Assembly: GCA_019429445.1 (NCBI GenBank) | Contig: JAHYIW010000012.1 | Span: forward strand, 1 to 64,000 | DNA: 64,000 bases | Source: Desulfuromonadaceae bacterium | Lineage (GTDB): Bacteria > Desulfobacterota > Desulfuromonadia > Desulfuromonadales > JAHYIW01 | Direction: 5' to 3' | Shown: positions 22,658 through 32,586 of the stretch, piece after piece | Layout of the letters: every line of letters starts with the position of its first letter | Position numbering within the stretch: position 1 is the first letter of the stretch | Made by a program: the position numbers and the translations under genes | Notes under the pieces: generated by a model | Seen by the model: the letters and a program-made list of their open reading frames with translations, nothing else | The model's database searches: none | What the model was told of the DNA's origin: nothing

Positions 22658-23296
22658 TTGGGCCAGAAAGTTCACCCAATAGGCTTCCGTCTGGGGGTCA
22701 TTCGTACCTGGGACTCGCGCTGGTACGCTGAAAAAGATTACGCTGCGTTGTTGCATGAGGATATCAAGCTTCGCGATTATCTGAAGAAGCGACTTTTTCA
22801 CGCCGGAATTGCCAAGATAGAAATTGAACGCGCTGCAAATAAGGCAAAATTGAATATTTTTGCGGCCCGACCAGGAATTATTATCGGCAAAAAAGGTGCT
22901 GAGGTTGAAGCGCTGAAGCGCGACCTGGCCAAAATTACCGATAAAGAGGTCTTCATCAATATTCAGGAAGTTCGTAAACCTGAAGTTAATGCTCAACTGG
23001 TTGCGGAGAACGTAGCGTTGCAACTGGAGCGGCGGGTGGCGTTCCGTCGGGCGATGAAAAAGAGTGTGACACAGGCGCTTAAATTCGGAGCTCAAGGGAT
23101 CAAGATCAATTGTGCCGGTCGCCTTGGTGGTGCAGAAATGAGTCGCACTGAATGGTATCGTGAGGGCCGGGTGCCCTTGCACACCCTCCGCGCGGATATT
23201 GATTACGGATTTGCTGAAGCAAAAACCACCTATGGAATTATTGGGGTCAAGGTTCTGATTTTCAAAGGTGAAGTTCTGCAGCGTGAGCAGCAGTAA
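22658..23296 (+). CDS. rpsC: 30S ribosomal protein S3
   Basis: S3 is at the mRNA entry channel. The 212-residue protein has the [12 protein letters not shown] start, a KH domain with [14 protein letters not shown] (about 72-85), and the C-terminal [17 protein letters not shown] motif. Translation begins at TTG, 6 nt after GAGGAGG; no nearby ATG fits. Confidence 0.97.
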   Translation: MGQKVHPIGFRLGVIRTWDSRWYAEKDYAALLHEDIKLRDYLKKRLFHAGIAKIEIERAANKAKLNIFAARPGIIIGKKGAEVEALKRDLAKITDKEVFINIQEVRKPEVNAQLVAENVALQLERRVAFRRAMKKSVTQALKFGAQGIKINCAGRLGGAEMSRTEWYREGRVPLHTLRADIDYGFAEAKTTYGIIGVKVLIFKGEVLQREQQ

Positions 23297-23318
23297 GATT
23301 GGATAGGAGTTTTCTGTC

Positions 23319-23744
23319 ATGCTAATGCCTAAAAAGGTTAAACATAGAAAGCAGTTCAAGGGGCGCATGACCGGAGCTGCTCCCGGCGGTGTCGAATTGA
23401 CTTTCGGCGACTATGGTCTGCAGGCGTTGACCTGTGGTTGGCTGTCTTCCCGCCAGATTGAAGCAGCTCGTCGTGCCATGACCCGTTATATAAAACGGGG
23501 GGGTAAGATTTGGATTCGCGTGTTTCCCGATAAACCATTGACCAGCAAGCCCGCCGAAACACGGATGGGGAAAGGTAAAGGATCTCCTGACAGTTGGGTT
23601 GCTGTGATCCGGCCCGGGGTCATACTTTATGAAATGCAGGGTGTTACGGAGGAAATCGCACGCGAGGCGTTGCGTCTTGCGGCACATAAACTTCCGGTCA
23701 GGACCAAGTTTGTGGCCAGGGAGGAGCTAGGTCATGAAGGTTAA
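23319..23744 (+). CDS. rplP: 50S ribosomal protein L16
   Basis: L16 binds near the A site of the large subunit. The 141-residue protein begins [17 protein letters not shown] and has [15 protein letters not shown] in the middle. Its 3' end overlaps rpmC by 11 nt, which suggests coupled translation. Confidence 0.97.
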   Translation: MLMPKKVKHRKQFKGRMTGAAPGGVELTFGDYGLQALTCGWLSSRQIEAARRAMTRYIKRGGKIWIRVFPDKPLTSKPAETRMGKGKGSPDSWVAVIRPGVILYEMQGVTEEIAREALRLAAHKLPVRTKFVAREELGHEG

Positions 23745-23934
23745 TGAAATGAATGAACTCAGTACCTCCGAGTTGAATAAGAAGGAGCAGGAGCTGCACC
23801 AGGAGATGTTCAATCTCCGCTTTCAGCTCCATACCGGACATTTGGAAAACACCGCCCGGATTTCTCAGGTGAGACGAGATATTGCTCGGGTTAAAACCGT
23901 GCTTCGCAAGAAGCAGGGTGAAGCGGAAGCGTGA
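23734..23934 (+). CDS. rpmC: 50S ribosomal protein L29
   Basis: L29 is a small helical-hairpin protein at the tunnel exit. The 66 residues include [19 protein letters not shown] and [12 protein letters not shown], typical of the family. GGAGG lies about 7 nt before the ATG, inside rplP. Confidence 0.96.
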   Translation: MKVNEMNELSTSELNKKEQELHQEMFNLRFQLHTGHLENTARISQVRRDIARVKTVLRKKQGEAEA

Positions 23935-23942
23935 GGATGAAG

Positions 23943-24209
23943 ATGGCACAAGAGCGAGGCAATCGGAAGACCCAAGTCGGGATTGTCGTAAGTGACAAAA
24001 TGGACAAGACCGTGGTTGTTAACGTCGATCAACTGGCCAAACACCCGATTTACAAGAAATATATCAAACGGCGAACCAAGTATAAAGCGCACGACGAATT
24101 GAATAACTGCGGAATCGGTGACAAGGTTCTGATTGTTGAATGCCGTCCGTTGTCACGTGACAAACGTTGGCGGGTGCGCGAAATTCTTGAAAAGAACGTC
24201 ATTGTTTAG
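23943..24209 (+). CDS. rpsQ: 30S ribosomal protein S17
   Basis: S17 is an early-binding OB-fold protein of the 30S body. I chose the ATG at 23943 ([13 protein letters not shown], 88 residues) because GAGG lies 6 nt upstream and the family usually starts here. GTG at 23931 and ATG at 23937 are in frame and would add 4 or 2 residues. The [10 protein letters not shown] motif is present. Confidence 0.93.
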   Translation: MAQERGNRKTQVGIVVSDKMDKTVVVNVDQLAKHPIYKKYIKRRTKYKAHDELNNCGIGDKVLIVECRPLSRDKRWRVREILEKNVIV

Positions 24210-24221
24210 GAGATATCAGCC

Positions 24222-24590
24222 ATGATTCAGATGCAGTCCATGCTTGATGTGGCGGATAATTCCGGTGCTCGGAAACTCTGCTGTATCAAAGTACTTGGCG
24301 GGTCGAAACGCAAGTATGCAGGCATTGGGGATATAATTGTCTGCTCCGTCAAGGAAGCAATGCCCAATTCAAAAGTAAAAAAGGGTGATGTTGTGCGGGC
24401 AGTCATCGTAAGAACGGCGAAAGAAGTTGGTCGCCCTGATGGCTCCTACATACGTTTTGACAAAAACTCTGCGGTCGTTGTTAACGCCGCAGGGGAACCG
24501 GTCGGTACGCGTATTTTCGGTCCGGTTGCTCGTGAATTGCGAGCCCGGCGTTTTATGAAGATCGTTTCACTGGCACCGGAAGTTCTTTAA
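24222..24590 (+). CDS. rplN: 50S ribosomal protein L14
   Basis: L14 forms an intersubunit bridge. The 122-residue protein has the [17 protein letters not shown] start and the RGDVV-type basic strand ([13 protein letters not shown]). It opens the spc-type gene set, 12 nt after rpsQ with no terminator between. Confidence 0.98.
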   Translation: MIQMQSMLDVADNSGARKLCCIKVLGGSKRKYAGIGDIIVCSVKEAMPNSKVKKGDVVRAVIVRTAKEVGRPDGSYIRFDKNSAVVVNAAGEPVGTRIFGPVARELRARRFMKIVSLAPEVL

Positions 24591-24613
24591 TACAAGTTGG
24601 GAGACGGATTACA

Positions 24614-24943
24614 ATGGCGGCAATCAAGCTTCATGTCAAAAAAGATGACATGGTGATGATTATAGCGGGTAAAGATAAAGGGAAAACCGGGCGCGTACTG
24701 AAGGTGATTCCTGAAAAAGAACGCGTTATGGTGGAAAACCTGAACGTGGTCAAGCGTCACACCCGTCCGACACAGTCGAATAATGAGGGCGGTATTATTG
24801 AGAAGGAAGCACCGATGGCCGTATCCAATGTTCAATTGGTGTGTCCGGCGTGTAATAAACCGACTCGCACCGGAGTCCGCATTCTTGACGATGGCGGCAA
24901 GGTACGCTTCTGCAAGAAGTGCAATGAAATCGTCGATAAGTAA
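24614..24943 (+). CDS. rplX: 50S ribosomal protein L24
   Basis: L24 starts 50S assembly. The 109-residue protein has a KOW motif (VMIIAGKDKGKTGRVLKV, about 13-30) and a C-terminal zinc-ribbon-like pair of CPAC and CKKC, a form found in many non-enteric bacteria. Confidence 0.97.
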   Translation: MAAIKLHVKKDDMVMIIAGKDKGKTGRVLKVIPEKERVMVENLNVVKRHTRPTQSNNEGGIIEKEAPMAVSNVQLVCPACNKPTRTGVRILDDGGKVRFCKKCNEIVDK

Positions 24944-24955
24944 CGGAGTAGCTTC

Positions 24956-25495
24956 ATGGCCAGATTAATGGAAAAATATCGGACTGAACTGGCACCCAAA
25001 TTGATGGGTGGCCTGCAACTGAAGAACGTGATGCAGGTTCCCAGAATTGACAAAGTTGTTGTCAATATGGGGCTCGGGGAGGCCATTCAGAATATCAAGG
25101 TGCTGGAGTCTGCGGTTGAAGAACTCGGCTTGATTACCGGGCAAAAAGCTGTGATTACCCGCGCTAAACGTTCGATCGCTCAATTCAAGTTGCGAGAGGG
25201 GATGCCGATCGGTTGCATGGTGACCCTGCGTCGCGAACGTGCTTATGAGTTCCTGGATCGTTTGATCAATGTCGCCCTGCCGCGCGTCCGTGACTTCAAG
25301 GGGGTTTCGCCCAAGGGGTTTGATGGGCGTGGCAACTACACCATGGGGATCCAGGAACAGATCATTTTTCCGGAAATTGATCTGGAAAAAATTGATAAGG
25401 TTAAAGGGCTTAATGTGACCGTCGTCACATCGGCTGGGAATGATGAGGGTGGCCGTGCGTTACTCTCCAGTCTTGGCATGCCCTTCCGTAAATAA
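24956..25495 (+). CDS. rplE: 50S ribosomal protein L5
   Basis: L5 binds 5S rRNA in the central protuberance. The 179-residue protein contains MGLGEA, the [19 protein letters not shown] segment and the late [16 protein letters not shown] motif. Length and position are those of the family. Confidence 0.98.
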   Translation: MARLMEKYRTELAPKLMGGLQLKNVMQVPRIDKVVVNMGLGEAIQNIKVLESAVEELGLITGQKAVITRAKRSIAQFKLREGMPIGCMVTLRRERAYEFLDRLINVALPRVRDFKGVSPKGFDGRGNYTMGIQEQIIFPEIDLEKIDKVKGLNVTVVTSAGNDEGGRALLSSLGMPFRK

Positions 25496-25515
25496 GAAGA
25501 GTAGCGGAGGAAATA

Positions 25516-25701
25516 GTGGCGAAAAAATCAATGATACTCAAGGCACAGCGGACGCCGAAGTTCAAAGTAAGACAAAATAACCGCTGTCCGCTCTGCGGAC
25601 GTCCGCGGGCCTATTATCGTAAATTCAATATGTGCCGGATCTGTCTGCGAAAACTGGCGTCTGAAGGCAAAATCCCCGGCGTGATCAAATCGAGCTGGTG
25701 A
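25516..25701 (+). CDS. rpsN: 30S ribosomal protein S14, zinc-binding type
   Basis: This short, 61-residue S14 has four cysteines in two pairs (CPLC near 24-27 and CRIC near 40-43), marking the zinc-dependent form rather than the about 100-residue enteric form. It starts at GTG with CGGAGG upstream. No second, zinc-free paralogue is visible in the window. Confidence 0.96.
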   Translation: MAKKSMILKAQRTPKFKVRQNNRCPLCGRPRAYYRKFNMCRICLRKLASEGKIPGVIKSSW

Positions 25702-25717
25702 ACAAGGAGTACTATCG

Positions 25718-26116
25718 ATGGGAATGACAGACCCGATTGCGGATTTGTTGACACGCATCAGGAACGCCGGAGTGGCGAAGCATCAGAAAATTGATATGCC
25801 ATCTTCTAATTTGAAGGTTGCGATTGCAACTGTTCTTAAGGAGCAGGGGTACATCAAGAACTTCAAGACCACAAGTGACGATAAACAGGGCGTGTTGCGT
25901 ATTTATTTAAAGTATGACGATAACAATCAGCACATTATTCACGAGATCCAGCGCGTTTCAAAGCCCGGTCGTCGCTCGTTTGTCGGGTGCAGTGAAATTC
26001 CGCAAGTGAAAAACGGCCTGGGTTGTTCGATTCTGTCGACCTCGAAGGGGGTCATGCACGATGTGGCAGCTCGTGAGGCTCAGGTTGGTGGTGAGGTGTT
26101 GTTTACCGTCTGGTAA
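25718..26116 (+). CDS. rpsH: 30S ribosomal protein S8
   Basis: S8 binds the central domain of 16S rRNA and often represses the spc operon. The 132-residue protein begins [17 protein letters not shown] and ends with the STSKGVMHD...GGEVLFTVW region. AAGGAG lies 9 nt before the first ATG. Confidence 0.97.
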   Translation: MGMTDPIADLLTRIRNAGVAKHQKIDMPSSNLKVAIATVLKEQGYIKNFKTTSDDKQGVLRIYLKYDDNNQHIIHEIQRVSKPGRRSFVGCSEIPQVKNGLGCSILSTSKGVMHDVAAREAQVGGEVLFTVW

Positions 26117-26139
26117 CAACCGTTTAAGGAGTTCCTAGC

Positions 26140-26679
26140 ATGTCAAGAATCGGGAAAAAACCCATTATTATACCTTCAGGCGTGAGGGTTGCGCTTGATG
26201 GTGGTACGTTGAGCGTTCAGGGTACAAAAGGTAAACTGAGCAAGGTTGTGCCACCGGGCGTCAAAGTTGATGTCGGTGCAGATTTGATTACCGTGTCTCT
26301 GGCTGATGCCACGCAAACAAATACGGCGATGCTTGGTTTGGCTCGTACTCTGTTGGCGAATATGGTTGACGGTGTCGTGACCGGCTTCAGCAAGGTGCTT
26401 GAAATCAGCGGTGTGGGTTACCGGGCCGATCTTAAAGGAACCGTGTTAAACCTGGCTTTGGGCTATTCTCATCCGATAGAGTATCCCTTGCCTGCCGGGA
26501 TTGAAGCTGAAGTTGAGAAACAAACAAAAATCACGATTCGCGGGACTGATAAGGAATTGGTCGGGGCGACAGCCGCGAAGATACGTTCTTTTCGTGAGCC
26601 TGAGCCGTATAAAGGCAAAGGGATTAAGTACGCTGATGAGCGGATTGTTCGTAAGGCCGGCAAGACTGGTAAAAAATAA
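26140..26679 (+). CDS. rplF: 50S ribosomal protein L6
   Basis: L6 sits near the sarcin-ricin loop. The 179-residue protein starts [15 protein letters not shown], has the duplicated L6 fold, and keeps the C-terminal [14 protein letters not shown] motif. Confidence 0.97.
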   Translation: MSRIGKKPIIIPSGVRVALDGGTLSVQGTKGKLSKVVPPGVKVDVGADLITVSLADATQTNTAMLGLARTLLANMVDGVVTGFSKVLEISGVGYRADLKGTVLNLALGYSHPIEYPLPAGIEAEVEKQTKITIRGTDKELVGATAAKIRSFREPEPYKGKGIKYADERIVRKAGKTGKK

Positions 26680-26709
26680 GTCTACAGTTTAAGTTTAAGG
26701 AGAACAACT

Positions 26710-27078
26710 GTGAACGTTGCAAAAACAAGACGTTTGGGCAGAATGAAGCGCCAAGTGCGGGTTCGGCAGAAGGTGACAGGCACCACCGAGAGACCCCGGC
26801 TTTGTGTGTTTCGCAGTGCCAAACATATTTACGCTCAGATTATCGAAGATTCGACCGGTAGCACGCTGGCGTCAGTCTCCACTACTTCTGCTGCGGTTTA
26901 CGGCGATTTAAAATCTACCGGAAATGTTGCTGCGGCGAAAGCGGTTGGCAAGGCGATTGCCGAGTTGGCGCTCGCCAGGGATATCAGGAAAGTTGTATTT
27001 GACCGTAACGGGTTTCTGTACCACGGCCGTGTTAAAGCACTGGCTGAGGCTGCACGTGAAGCCGGTTTGACGTTTTAA
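26710..27078 (+). CDS. rplR: 50S ribosomal protein L18
   Basis: L18 binds 5S rRNA with L5. The 122-residue protein has an Arg/Lys-rich tail at the N-terminus, [16 protein letters not shown], and the [17 protein letters not shown]-terminal motif. It starts at GTG, after AAGGAGA. Confidence 0.97.
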   Translation: MNVAKTRRLGRMKRQVRVRQKVTGTTERPRLCVFRSAKHIYAQIIEDSTGSTLASVSTTSAAVYGDLKSTGNVAAAKAVGKAIAELALARDIRKVVFDRNGFLYHGRVKALAEAAREAGLTF

Positions 27079-27089
27079 AGGAGGATCTC

Positions 27090-27587
27090 TTGCATCGTAT
27101 CGATCCGAACGAATTGGACCTGACCGACCGCGTAGTTCATATTAATCGTTGCGCAAAAGTTGTGAAGGGTGGTCGGCGTTTCAGCTTTTCCGCGCTTGTT
27201 GTTGTCGGTGACGGCCAGGGTTGTGTGGGATATGGACTCGGCAAGGCCCGCGAGGTGCCTGAAGCCATCCGTAAAGGAGTTGAAGCTGCAAAACGCAACA
27301 TGATTAGAGTTCCGTTGCAAGGCAAATCGATTCCTTTTGATGTGATCGGCAAGTACGGTGCGGGAAAGGTGTTGTTGAAACCCGCCTCGGCTGGTACCGG
27401 TGTGATCGCAGGAGGGGCGGCACGCGCTGTTCTTGAGGCAGCCGGAGTCGCAGATATTCTTTCGAAGTGCCTGGGGTCGAACAATCCGCATAATGTTGTC
27501 AAGGCAACCCTGAATGCTTTGAGCCGACTGAAAAGTCCAGAAGAAATCATGCAACGACGCGGCCTGTCCGCAGCGGCGGCGGAATAA
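27090..27587 (+). CDS. rpsE: 30S ribosomal protein S5
   Basis: S5 contributes to decoding fidelity and mRNA entry. The 165-residue protein has the N-terminal double-stranded RNA-binding-like domain ([19 protein letters not shown]) and the [17 protein letters not shown] segment. It starts at TTG with AAAGGAGG 6 nt before; the product begins one turn shorter than the E. coli protein. Confidence 0.97.
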   Translation: MHRIDPNELDLTDRVVHINRCAKVVKGGRRFSFSALVVVGDGQGCVGYGLGKAREVPEAIRKGVEAAKRNMIRVPLQGKSIPFDVIGKYGAGKVLLKPASAGTGVIAGGAARAVLEAAGVADILSKCLGSNNPHNVVKATLNALSRLKSPEEIMQRRGLSAAAAE

Positions 27588-27609
27588 TCTCGACGCCAGG
27601 GAGATGGTC

Positions 27610-27789
27610 ATGGTTGGTAAAATTAAAGTAACGCTGAAGCGTAGTCCGATCGGGCGCAAAGAATATTTTGCCAAGGTGCTCAAAGGACTGCAATTGACGA
27701 AACTGCAGAAAACGGTGACTTTGCCGGATACTCCTGAAATCCGGGGTATGATTCGCAAAGTTGAGCACATGGTAGCGGTAGAGGACTAG
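27610..27789 (+). CDS. rpmD: 50S ribosomal protein L30
   Basis: L30 is a small peripheral 50S protein. I chose the ATG at 27610 (MVGKIKVTLKRSPIG, 59 residues) because AGGGAG lies 6 nt upstream. The in-frame ATG at 27604 abuts the same Shine-Dalgarno and is unlikely. The core IRGMIRKVEHMV is typical. Confidence 0.94.
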   Translation: MVGKIKVTLKRSPIGRKEYFAKVLKGLQLTKLQKTVTLPDTPEIRGMIRKVEHMVAVED

Positions 27790-27798
27790 GAAATAGCG

Positions 27799-28239
27799 AT
27801 GGATTTAAGTAATCTGCAACCGGCAATCGGTTCGACAAAAAACAGAAAACGTATTGGTCGTGGAGCGGGCTCAGGAATGGGCAAAACTTCCGGCAAAGGT
27901 CACAAGGGGCAGAATGCGCGTTCTGGCGGAGGAGTCAAACCCGGGTTTGAAGGGGGTCAGATGCCGCTTCAGCGCCGTTTGCCGAAACGGGGTTTTTGTC
28001 CGCTTAGCCGCAAGGTTTACGCGCTCGTTAATTTGCGCGATCTGAATGAATTTACAGCCGGAAGCGTGGTCGATCTGGAAGCGATGAGCCAGGCTGGGTT
28101 GTTCGGTCAAATTAATGACGGTGTCAAGATTCTTGCTGACGGAGAGTTGACCAAGGCACTCACGATCAAAGCCCATAAATTCAGTAAGGCTGCGGTGACC
28201 AAAATTGAAGCTGCAGGCGGAACGATAGAGGTCCTGTAA
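27799..28239 (+). CDS. rplO: 50S ribosomal protein L15
   Basis: L15 is a late-assembly protein with a long basic, glycine-rich N-terminal extension ([20 protein letters not shown]). The 146 residues fit the family. The ribosome-binding site of secY (GAGGT) lies inside its last codons, so the two are coupled. Confidence 0.97.
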   Translation: MDLSNLQPAIGSTKNRKRIGRGAGSGMGKTSGKGHKGQNARSGGGVKPGFEGGQMPLQRRLPKRGFCPLSRKVYALVNLRDLNEFTAGSVVDLEAMSQAGLFGQINDGVKILADGELTKALTIKAHKFSKAAVTKIEAAGGTIEVL

Positions 28240-28240
28240 A

Positions 28241-29551
28241 TTGATTCGGAGTCTTCAGAATATTTTCAGCATCCCCGAATTACGGCGCCGGGTTATTTTT
28301 ACCTTGGTCATGCTGGCTGTTTATCGGGTTGGATGTCATGTTCCGACGCCAGGAGTTGACGGATCGGTTCTCGCCAAGTTTTTTGCGGGGACTGAAGGGA
28401 CACTTCTCGGTTTGGTCAGTGCATTTACTGGTGGTGCGCTTGAGCGCATGACCGTTTTTGCTCTGGGGATCATGCCTTACATCAGTGCCTCGATTATTTT
28501 GCAATTGCTCACGGTTGTTTTTGAACCGGTTGAGAAACTGGCGAAAGAAGGTGAGCAGGGGCGGCGTACGATCACCAAGTGGACACGCTATGGTACGATC
28601 GTTCTCTCTGTGATTCAGGGTGCCGGGATCGCCATCGGTCTGCAGACGATGCGCGGGCCAGCGGGAGAATTCGTGGTTCCTGACCAAGGTGTCGGATTTA
28701 TTTTATTGACTATCGTTACGTTGACTGCCGGGACCGCATTTATTATGTGGCTGGGGGAGCAGATTACCGAGCGGGGCATTGGGAATGGTATCTCGCTGAT
28801 CATTTTCGCCGGCATCGTGGCGAATATTCCGTCGGCAATAGTGAATACGATACGTCTTGTCAAGACCGGTGCGTTGTCAATTTTTGTGCTGATTGTCATT
28901 TTTGGTGTGATGTTCGGTGTCATTTGGGCGATTATATTTATGGAGCGCGCTCAACGCCGGGTACCGATTCATTATGCGAAACGCGTTGCCGGTGCCGGGG
29001 CTACAGGGCAGACGAGCCATCTTCCTCTTAAGATCAATATGAGCGGTGTTATTCCACCAATCTTTGCCAGCTCGATCATTATGTTTCCGGTGACCGTGGC
29101 CCAGGTTGTTGATGTGCCCTGGGTTCAAACTATCGCCAATATGATGAATCCGGGGAATTGGCTTTACAATGTCTTTTTCGTTGCCTTTATCGTCTTCTTC
29201 TGTTATTTCTACACGGCTGTAACGTTCAACCCCGTTGATGTTGCTGACAACATCAAGCGGCAGGGTGGTTATGTGCCGGGGATTCGTCCAGGCAAGGCGA
29301 CTGCCGAGTATCTTGACACCGTGCTGAGCCGACTGACGTTTGTCGGGGCCATCTACGTTTCGGCGGTCTGTGTGCTTCCGACGATCCTTTATGGGCAGTT
29401 CAACTTGCCGTTTTACTTTGGTGGAACGTCGTTGTTGATTGTTGTCGGGGTTGGGATGGATACCGCATCACAAATCGAAGCGCATCTGATTTCGCGGTCG
29501 TATGAAGGGTTCATGAAAGGTGTGACGCTGAAAAGTCGCGCTGGACGATAG
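28241..29551 (+). CDS. secY: Preprotein translocase subunit SecY
   Basis: SecY is the protein-conducting channel. The 436-residue protein has ten hydrophobic segments and family motifs such as GIMPYISASIILQLL, ERGIGNGISLIIFAGI and NPVDVADNIKRQGGYVPGIRPG. The likely start is TTG 1 nt after the rplO stop, with GAGGT 8 nt before it. Together with SecE (3322) it gives two of the three core Sec subunits here. Confidence 0.98.
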   Translation: MIRSLQNIFSIPELRRRVIFTLVMLAVYRVGCHVPTPGVDGSVLAKFFAGTEGTLLGLVSAFTGGALERMTVFALGIMPYISASIILQLLTVVFEPVEKLAKEGEQGRRTITKWTRYGTIVLSVIQGAGIAIGLQTMRGPAGEFVVPDQGVGFILLTIVTLTAGTAFIMWLGEQITERGIGNGISLIIFAGIVANIPSAIVNTIRLVKTGALSIFVLIVIFGVMFGVIWAIIFMERAQRRVPIHYAKRVAGAGATGQTSHLPLKINMSGVIPPIFASSIIMFPVTVAQVVDVPWVQTIANMMNPGNWLYNVFFVAFIVFFCYFYTAVTFNPVDVADNIKRQGGYVPGIRPGKATAEYLDTVLSRLTFVGAIYVSAVCVLPTILYGQFNLPFYFGGTSLLIVVGVGMDTASQIEAHLISRSYEGFMKGVTLKSRAGR

Positions 29552-29562
29552 GATAGCTAGTC

Positions 29563-30207
29563 ATGAAATTGATTCTTCTCGGTCCTCCGGGGGCCGGTAA
29601 AGGCACACAAGCAAAAATATTGACTGATCGTTATAATATTCCGCAAATATCGACGGGTGATATTTTGCGTGCTGCGGTCAAGAACAAAACCGCAATGGGG
29701 ATCAAGGCGAAGGAGTTTATGGATTCCGGCGCGCTGGTTCCTGACGAGGTCGTGGTTGGCATTGTCAGTGACCGTTTGCTCGATCCGGACTGTACAGCGG
29801 GGTTTATTCTTGATGGTTTCCCGCGGACGGTTCCTCAGGCTGAAGCTCTTGCAGCAACATTGTCCCGCATGGGGCGTGATCTGGATAAGGTGATTTCGCT
29901 TGAGGTTGATCCGAAGGCACTTGTTGAGCGCCTGACCGGTCGCAGAACCTGTCGCGAGTGTGGTGCAGGGTATCATATAAGCTTTGACCCGCCGCAAAAA
30001 GATGGTGTCTGCAATCTCTGCGGGGGGGAACTTTTTCAGCGCGATGACGACAATGAAGAGACGATTCGTAAGCGACTTGATGTCTACCTGCAACAAACCG
30101 CGCCGTTGATCTCTTTTTATGAGAGGGCCGGGATTCTCAGTTCGCTGGATGGTTTACGTTCGATCGCTGATGTTGAACAGGAAATTCAGCACCTGCTTCA
30201 GGCTTAA
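29563..30207 (+). CDS. adk: Adenylate kinase
   Basis: Adenylate kinase interconverts ATP + AMP and 2 ADP. The 214-residue protein has the P-loop GPPGAGKGTQA (about 7-17), the AMP-binding DGFPRT, and a long LID with two Cys pairs (CREC and CNLC), which suggests a structural zinc as in Gram-positive enzymes. It follows secY by 11 nt. Confidence 0.98.
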   Translation: MKLILLGPPGAGKGTQAKILTDRYNIPQISTGDILRAAVKNKTAMGIKAKEFMDSGALVPDEVVVGIVSDRLLDPDCTAGFILDGFPRTVPQAEALAATLSRMGRDLDKVISLEVDPKALVERLTGRRTCRECGAGYHISFDPPQKDGVCNLCGGELFQRDDDNEETIRKRLDVYLQQTAPLISFYERAGILSSLDGLRSIADVEQEIQHLLQA

Positions 30208-30957
30208 GTGGTGATTACGCTTAAATCTCGCGCCGAGATTAAAAAAATGCGAAGCGCGGGGAAAATTGTCGCTGAAATACTTGCTCTATTGAAAGAGTGT
30301 GTCGCCCCTGGGATCACTTCGCTGGAACTCGACAGTCTGGCGGAGGCGGAGTGTAAAAAATACAGGGCCCGTCCGGCCTTTAAAGGCTATGGCGGGTTTC
30401 CCTATTGCATCTGCGCATCACCGAACGAAAAGGTTGTTCATGGGTTTCCGAATTCTTCCCCTCTGGACGATGGTGATTTTATCAGTATAGATTTCGGCGT
30501 CATCTATAACGGCTATTATGGTGATGCTGCGCTGACCATACCGGTCGGCAAGGTGTCAGCGGAAAAGCAGCACCTGATGGATGTCACCGAGTGCTCTTTA
30601 CGTGCGGCGATCGAAAAAGCGGTCGTGGGAAACAGAATATCAGATATTTCTCACGCGGTGCAAAGTACGGTTGAATATGAAGGGTACAGTGTCGTTCGGG
30701 AATTCGTCGGTCATGGTATTGGCAAACGCCTGCATGAAGCTCCGCAAGTCCCGAATTTTGGCTTGCCTGGGCAGGGGCCACGTCTGAAAGCTGGCATGAC
30801 ATTGGCGATTGAACCGATGATTAATGCCGGATGCCCCGAAATCAGGATACTGAGTGATGGCTGGACGGCGGTCACGCAAGACAGCCGACCATCGGCACAT
30901 TTTGAACATACGGTCGCTGTTACAGAGGATGGTCCGGAAATTCTGACTGTTTTGTGA
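30208..30957 (+). CDS. map: Methionine aminopeptidase, type I
   Basis: It removes N-terminal methionine from new proteins using two metal ions. The 249-residue protein shows the metal ligands in order: SIDFGV and GDAALT (Asp), FVGHGIGKRLHEAP (His), TLAIEPM (Glu), FEHTVAVTEDG (Glu). GTG directly follows the adk stop; a second GTG is next to it, so the exact start is uncertain by one codon. rpmJ follows, with no infA between. Confidence 0.96.
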   Translation: MVITLKSRAEIKKMRSAGKIVAEILALLKECVAPGITSLELDSLAEAECKKYRARPAFKGYGGFPYCICASPNEKVVHGFPNSSPLDDGDFISIDFGVIYNGYYGDAALTIPVGKVSAEKQHLMDVTECSLRAAIEKAVVGNRISDISHAVQSTVEYEGYSVVREFVGHGIGKRLHEAPQVPNFGLPGQGPRLKAGMTLAIEPMINAGCPEIRILSDGWTAVTQDSRPSAHFEHTVAVTEDGPEILTVL

Positions 30958-30990
30958 CGGCGCAAGATAACCCCGCTGAGGAACTGAAAA

Positions 30991-31104
30991 ATGAAAGTTA
31001 GAAGTTCAGTAAAGAAGATCTGCGACAAATGTAAGGTGATCAAGCGCAAAGGCGTAGTCAGGATCATCTGCGAGAACCCCAAACATAAGCAACGTCAGGG
31101 GTAA
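30991..31104 (+). CDS. rpmJ: 50S ribosomal protein L36
   Basis: A 37-residue protein, [15 protein letters not shown]..., with C-x2-C, a third Cys and a His (CENPKHKQ), the zinc-ribbon form of L36. It sits just before rpsM, its normal position. Confidence 0.96.
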   Translation: MKVRSSVKKICDKCKVIKRKGVVRIICENPKHKQRQG

Positions 31105-31124
31105 AGACGTAGGAGGAGCATACA

Positions 31125-31493
31125 TTGGCACGCATAGCTGGGATAGATTTACCGCGCAATAAGCGCATCGAAGTGGCACTCACTTATATTTTCGGCATTG
31201 GTCGTTCGTCGGCGCAGAAGATTCTGACGGCGGCGGGCGTTGAGTATGATACGCGTTCCGACGATCTGAATGAGGCCGAAGTCGCAAAAATTCGTGAAGT
31301 TATCGACGGTGGGTTCAAGGTCGAAGGTGACTTGCGGCGGGATGTTACCATGAACATCAAGCGGCTGATGGATCTGGGTTGCTATCGTGGTCTTCGTCAT
31401 CGTCGGGGACTCCCCGTTCGTGGTCAAAAAACCAAGACCAATGCTCGGACCCGTAAAGGTCCGCGCAAGACTGTCGCCGGTAAGAAGAAATAA
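31125..31493 (+). CDS. rpsM: 30S ribosomal protein S13
   Basis: S13 contacts the 50S subunit and P-site tRNA. The 122-residue protein reads [22 protein letters not shown] and has the C-terminal [20 protein letters not shown] tail. It starts at TTG, with AGGAGGA 6 nt ahead. Confidence 0.98.
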   Translation: MARIAGIDLPRNKRIEVALTYIFGIGRSSAQKILTAAGVEYDTRSDDLNEAEVAKIREVIDGGFKVEGDLRRDVTMNIKRLMDLGCYRGLRHRRGLPVRGQKTKTNARTRKGPRKTVAGKKK

Positions 31494-31505
31494 TCTGGAG
31501 GAACC

Positions 31506-31901
31506 ATGGCTAAGCCTGGCAAAAAAGCAACAAAACAAAAAAAAGAGAAGAAGAATATTGCCAAAGGAGTGGCGCACATCCAGGCAACTTTCAATAACAC
31601 CATCGTTACGATTGCTGATGTCAGCGGTAATGCGATTTCTTGGGCGACTGCCGGCGGGATGGGTTTCAAGGGGTCTCGCAAGAGTACTCCTTTTGCGGCT
31701 CAGATGGCAGCTGAAGAAGCCGCCAAAAAAGCAATGGAACACGGTTTGCGGACGGTTGAGGTTTTCGTAAAGGGACCGGGTTCCGGTCGTGAATCAGCAT
31801 TGCGTGCGCTGCAGACGGCGGGTCTGGCGATTACTTTAATCAAGGATGTTACCCCGATTCCACATAACGGGTGCCGTCCGCCGAAACGCAGAAGAGTATA
31901 A
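31506..31901 (+). CDS. rpsK: 30S ribosomal protein S11
   Basis: S11 lies on the 30S platform by the E site. The 131-residue protein has [16 protein letters not shown], the [14 protein letters not shown] motif and the [13 protein letters not shown] end. The ATG follows TGGAGG. Confidence 0.98.
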   Translation: MAKPGKKATKQKKEKKNIAKGVAHIQATFNNTIVTIADVSGNAISWATAGGMGFKGSRKSTPFAAQMAAEEAAKKAMEHGLRTVEVFVKGPGSGRESALRALQTAGLAITLIKDVTPIPHNGCRPPKRRRV

Positions 31902-31918
31902 CACAAGGAGGACAAACG

Positions 31919-32548
31919 TTGGCTAGATATACCGGACCCGTCTGCCGTCAGTGCAGAAGGGAAAATATGAAGTTGTTTTTGAAAGGTGACCGTTGCCACA
32001 CCGACAAGTGTGCCGTTGAGCGACGTAATTATGCTCCGGGGCAGCACGGTCAGGGGCGGGTCAAGGTTTCTGATTACGGTACGCAATTGCGTGAAAAACA
32101 ACGTGTCAAACGTACCTATGGTCTGCTTGAAAAACAATTCCGAGCTTATTTTACCGAAGCTGACCGGATGAAGGGTGTGACCGGCGAGAACTTGCTGGTA
32201 CTTCTTGAACGTCGCCTTGATTGTATCGTTTATCGTCTTGGTTTTGCCAGCTCTCGCAATGAAGCTCGCAGTCTTGTCCGGCAGGGACACTTCAAAGTCA
32301 ATGGGCGAAGAGTGAATATCCCTTCGTATCAGGTGCGCCCCGCTGACGTTTTGGAACTTCGTGAAAAGAGCCGTACCGTTGCGCGGATCAATGAGTCTCT
32401 TGACGGTGTTATGCGGCGTGGAATTCCGTCCTGGGTCGAAATCGATCGGGCGAACTTTTCCGGCAAGATGAAAACCTTGCCGGTTCGTGACGAGATGACC
32501 ACCCCGGTATTCCAGGAGCAATTGATTGTCGAATTGTACTCCAAGTAA
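31919..32548 (+). CDS. rpsD: 30S ribosomal protein S4
   Basis: S4 starts 30S assembly and, in E. coli, represses the alpha operon. I set the start at TTG 31919 ([18 protein letters not shown], 209 residues), 6 nt after AAGGAGG; the open frame upstream overlaps rpsK and lacks a site. The N-terminus has the four-Cys zinc form (CRQC ... CHTDKC). The S4 RNA-binding domain ([26 protein letters not shown]) is intact. Confidence 0.97.
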   Translation: MARYTGPVCRQCRRENMKLFLKGDRCHTDKCAVERRNYAPGQHGQGRVKVSDYGTQLREKQRVKRTYGLLEKQFRAYFTEADRMKGVTGENLLVLLERRLDCIVYRLGFASSRNEARSLVRQGHFKVNGRRVNIPSYQVRPADVLELREKSRTVARINESLDGVMRRGIPSWVEIDRANFSGKMKTLPVRDEMTTPVFQEQLIVELYSK

Positions 32549-32586
32549 TTACTGCTGAAAGAACAGCATTTAGATGGAGGATATGG

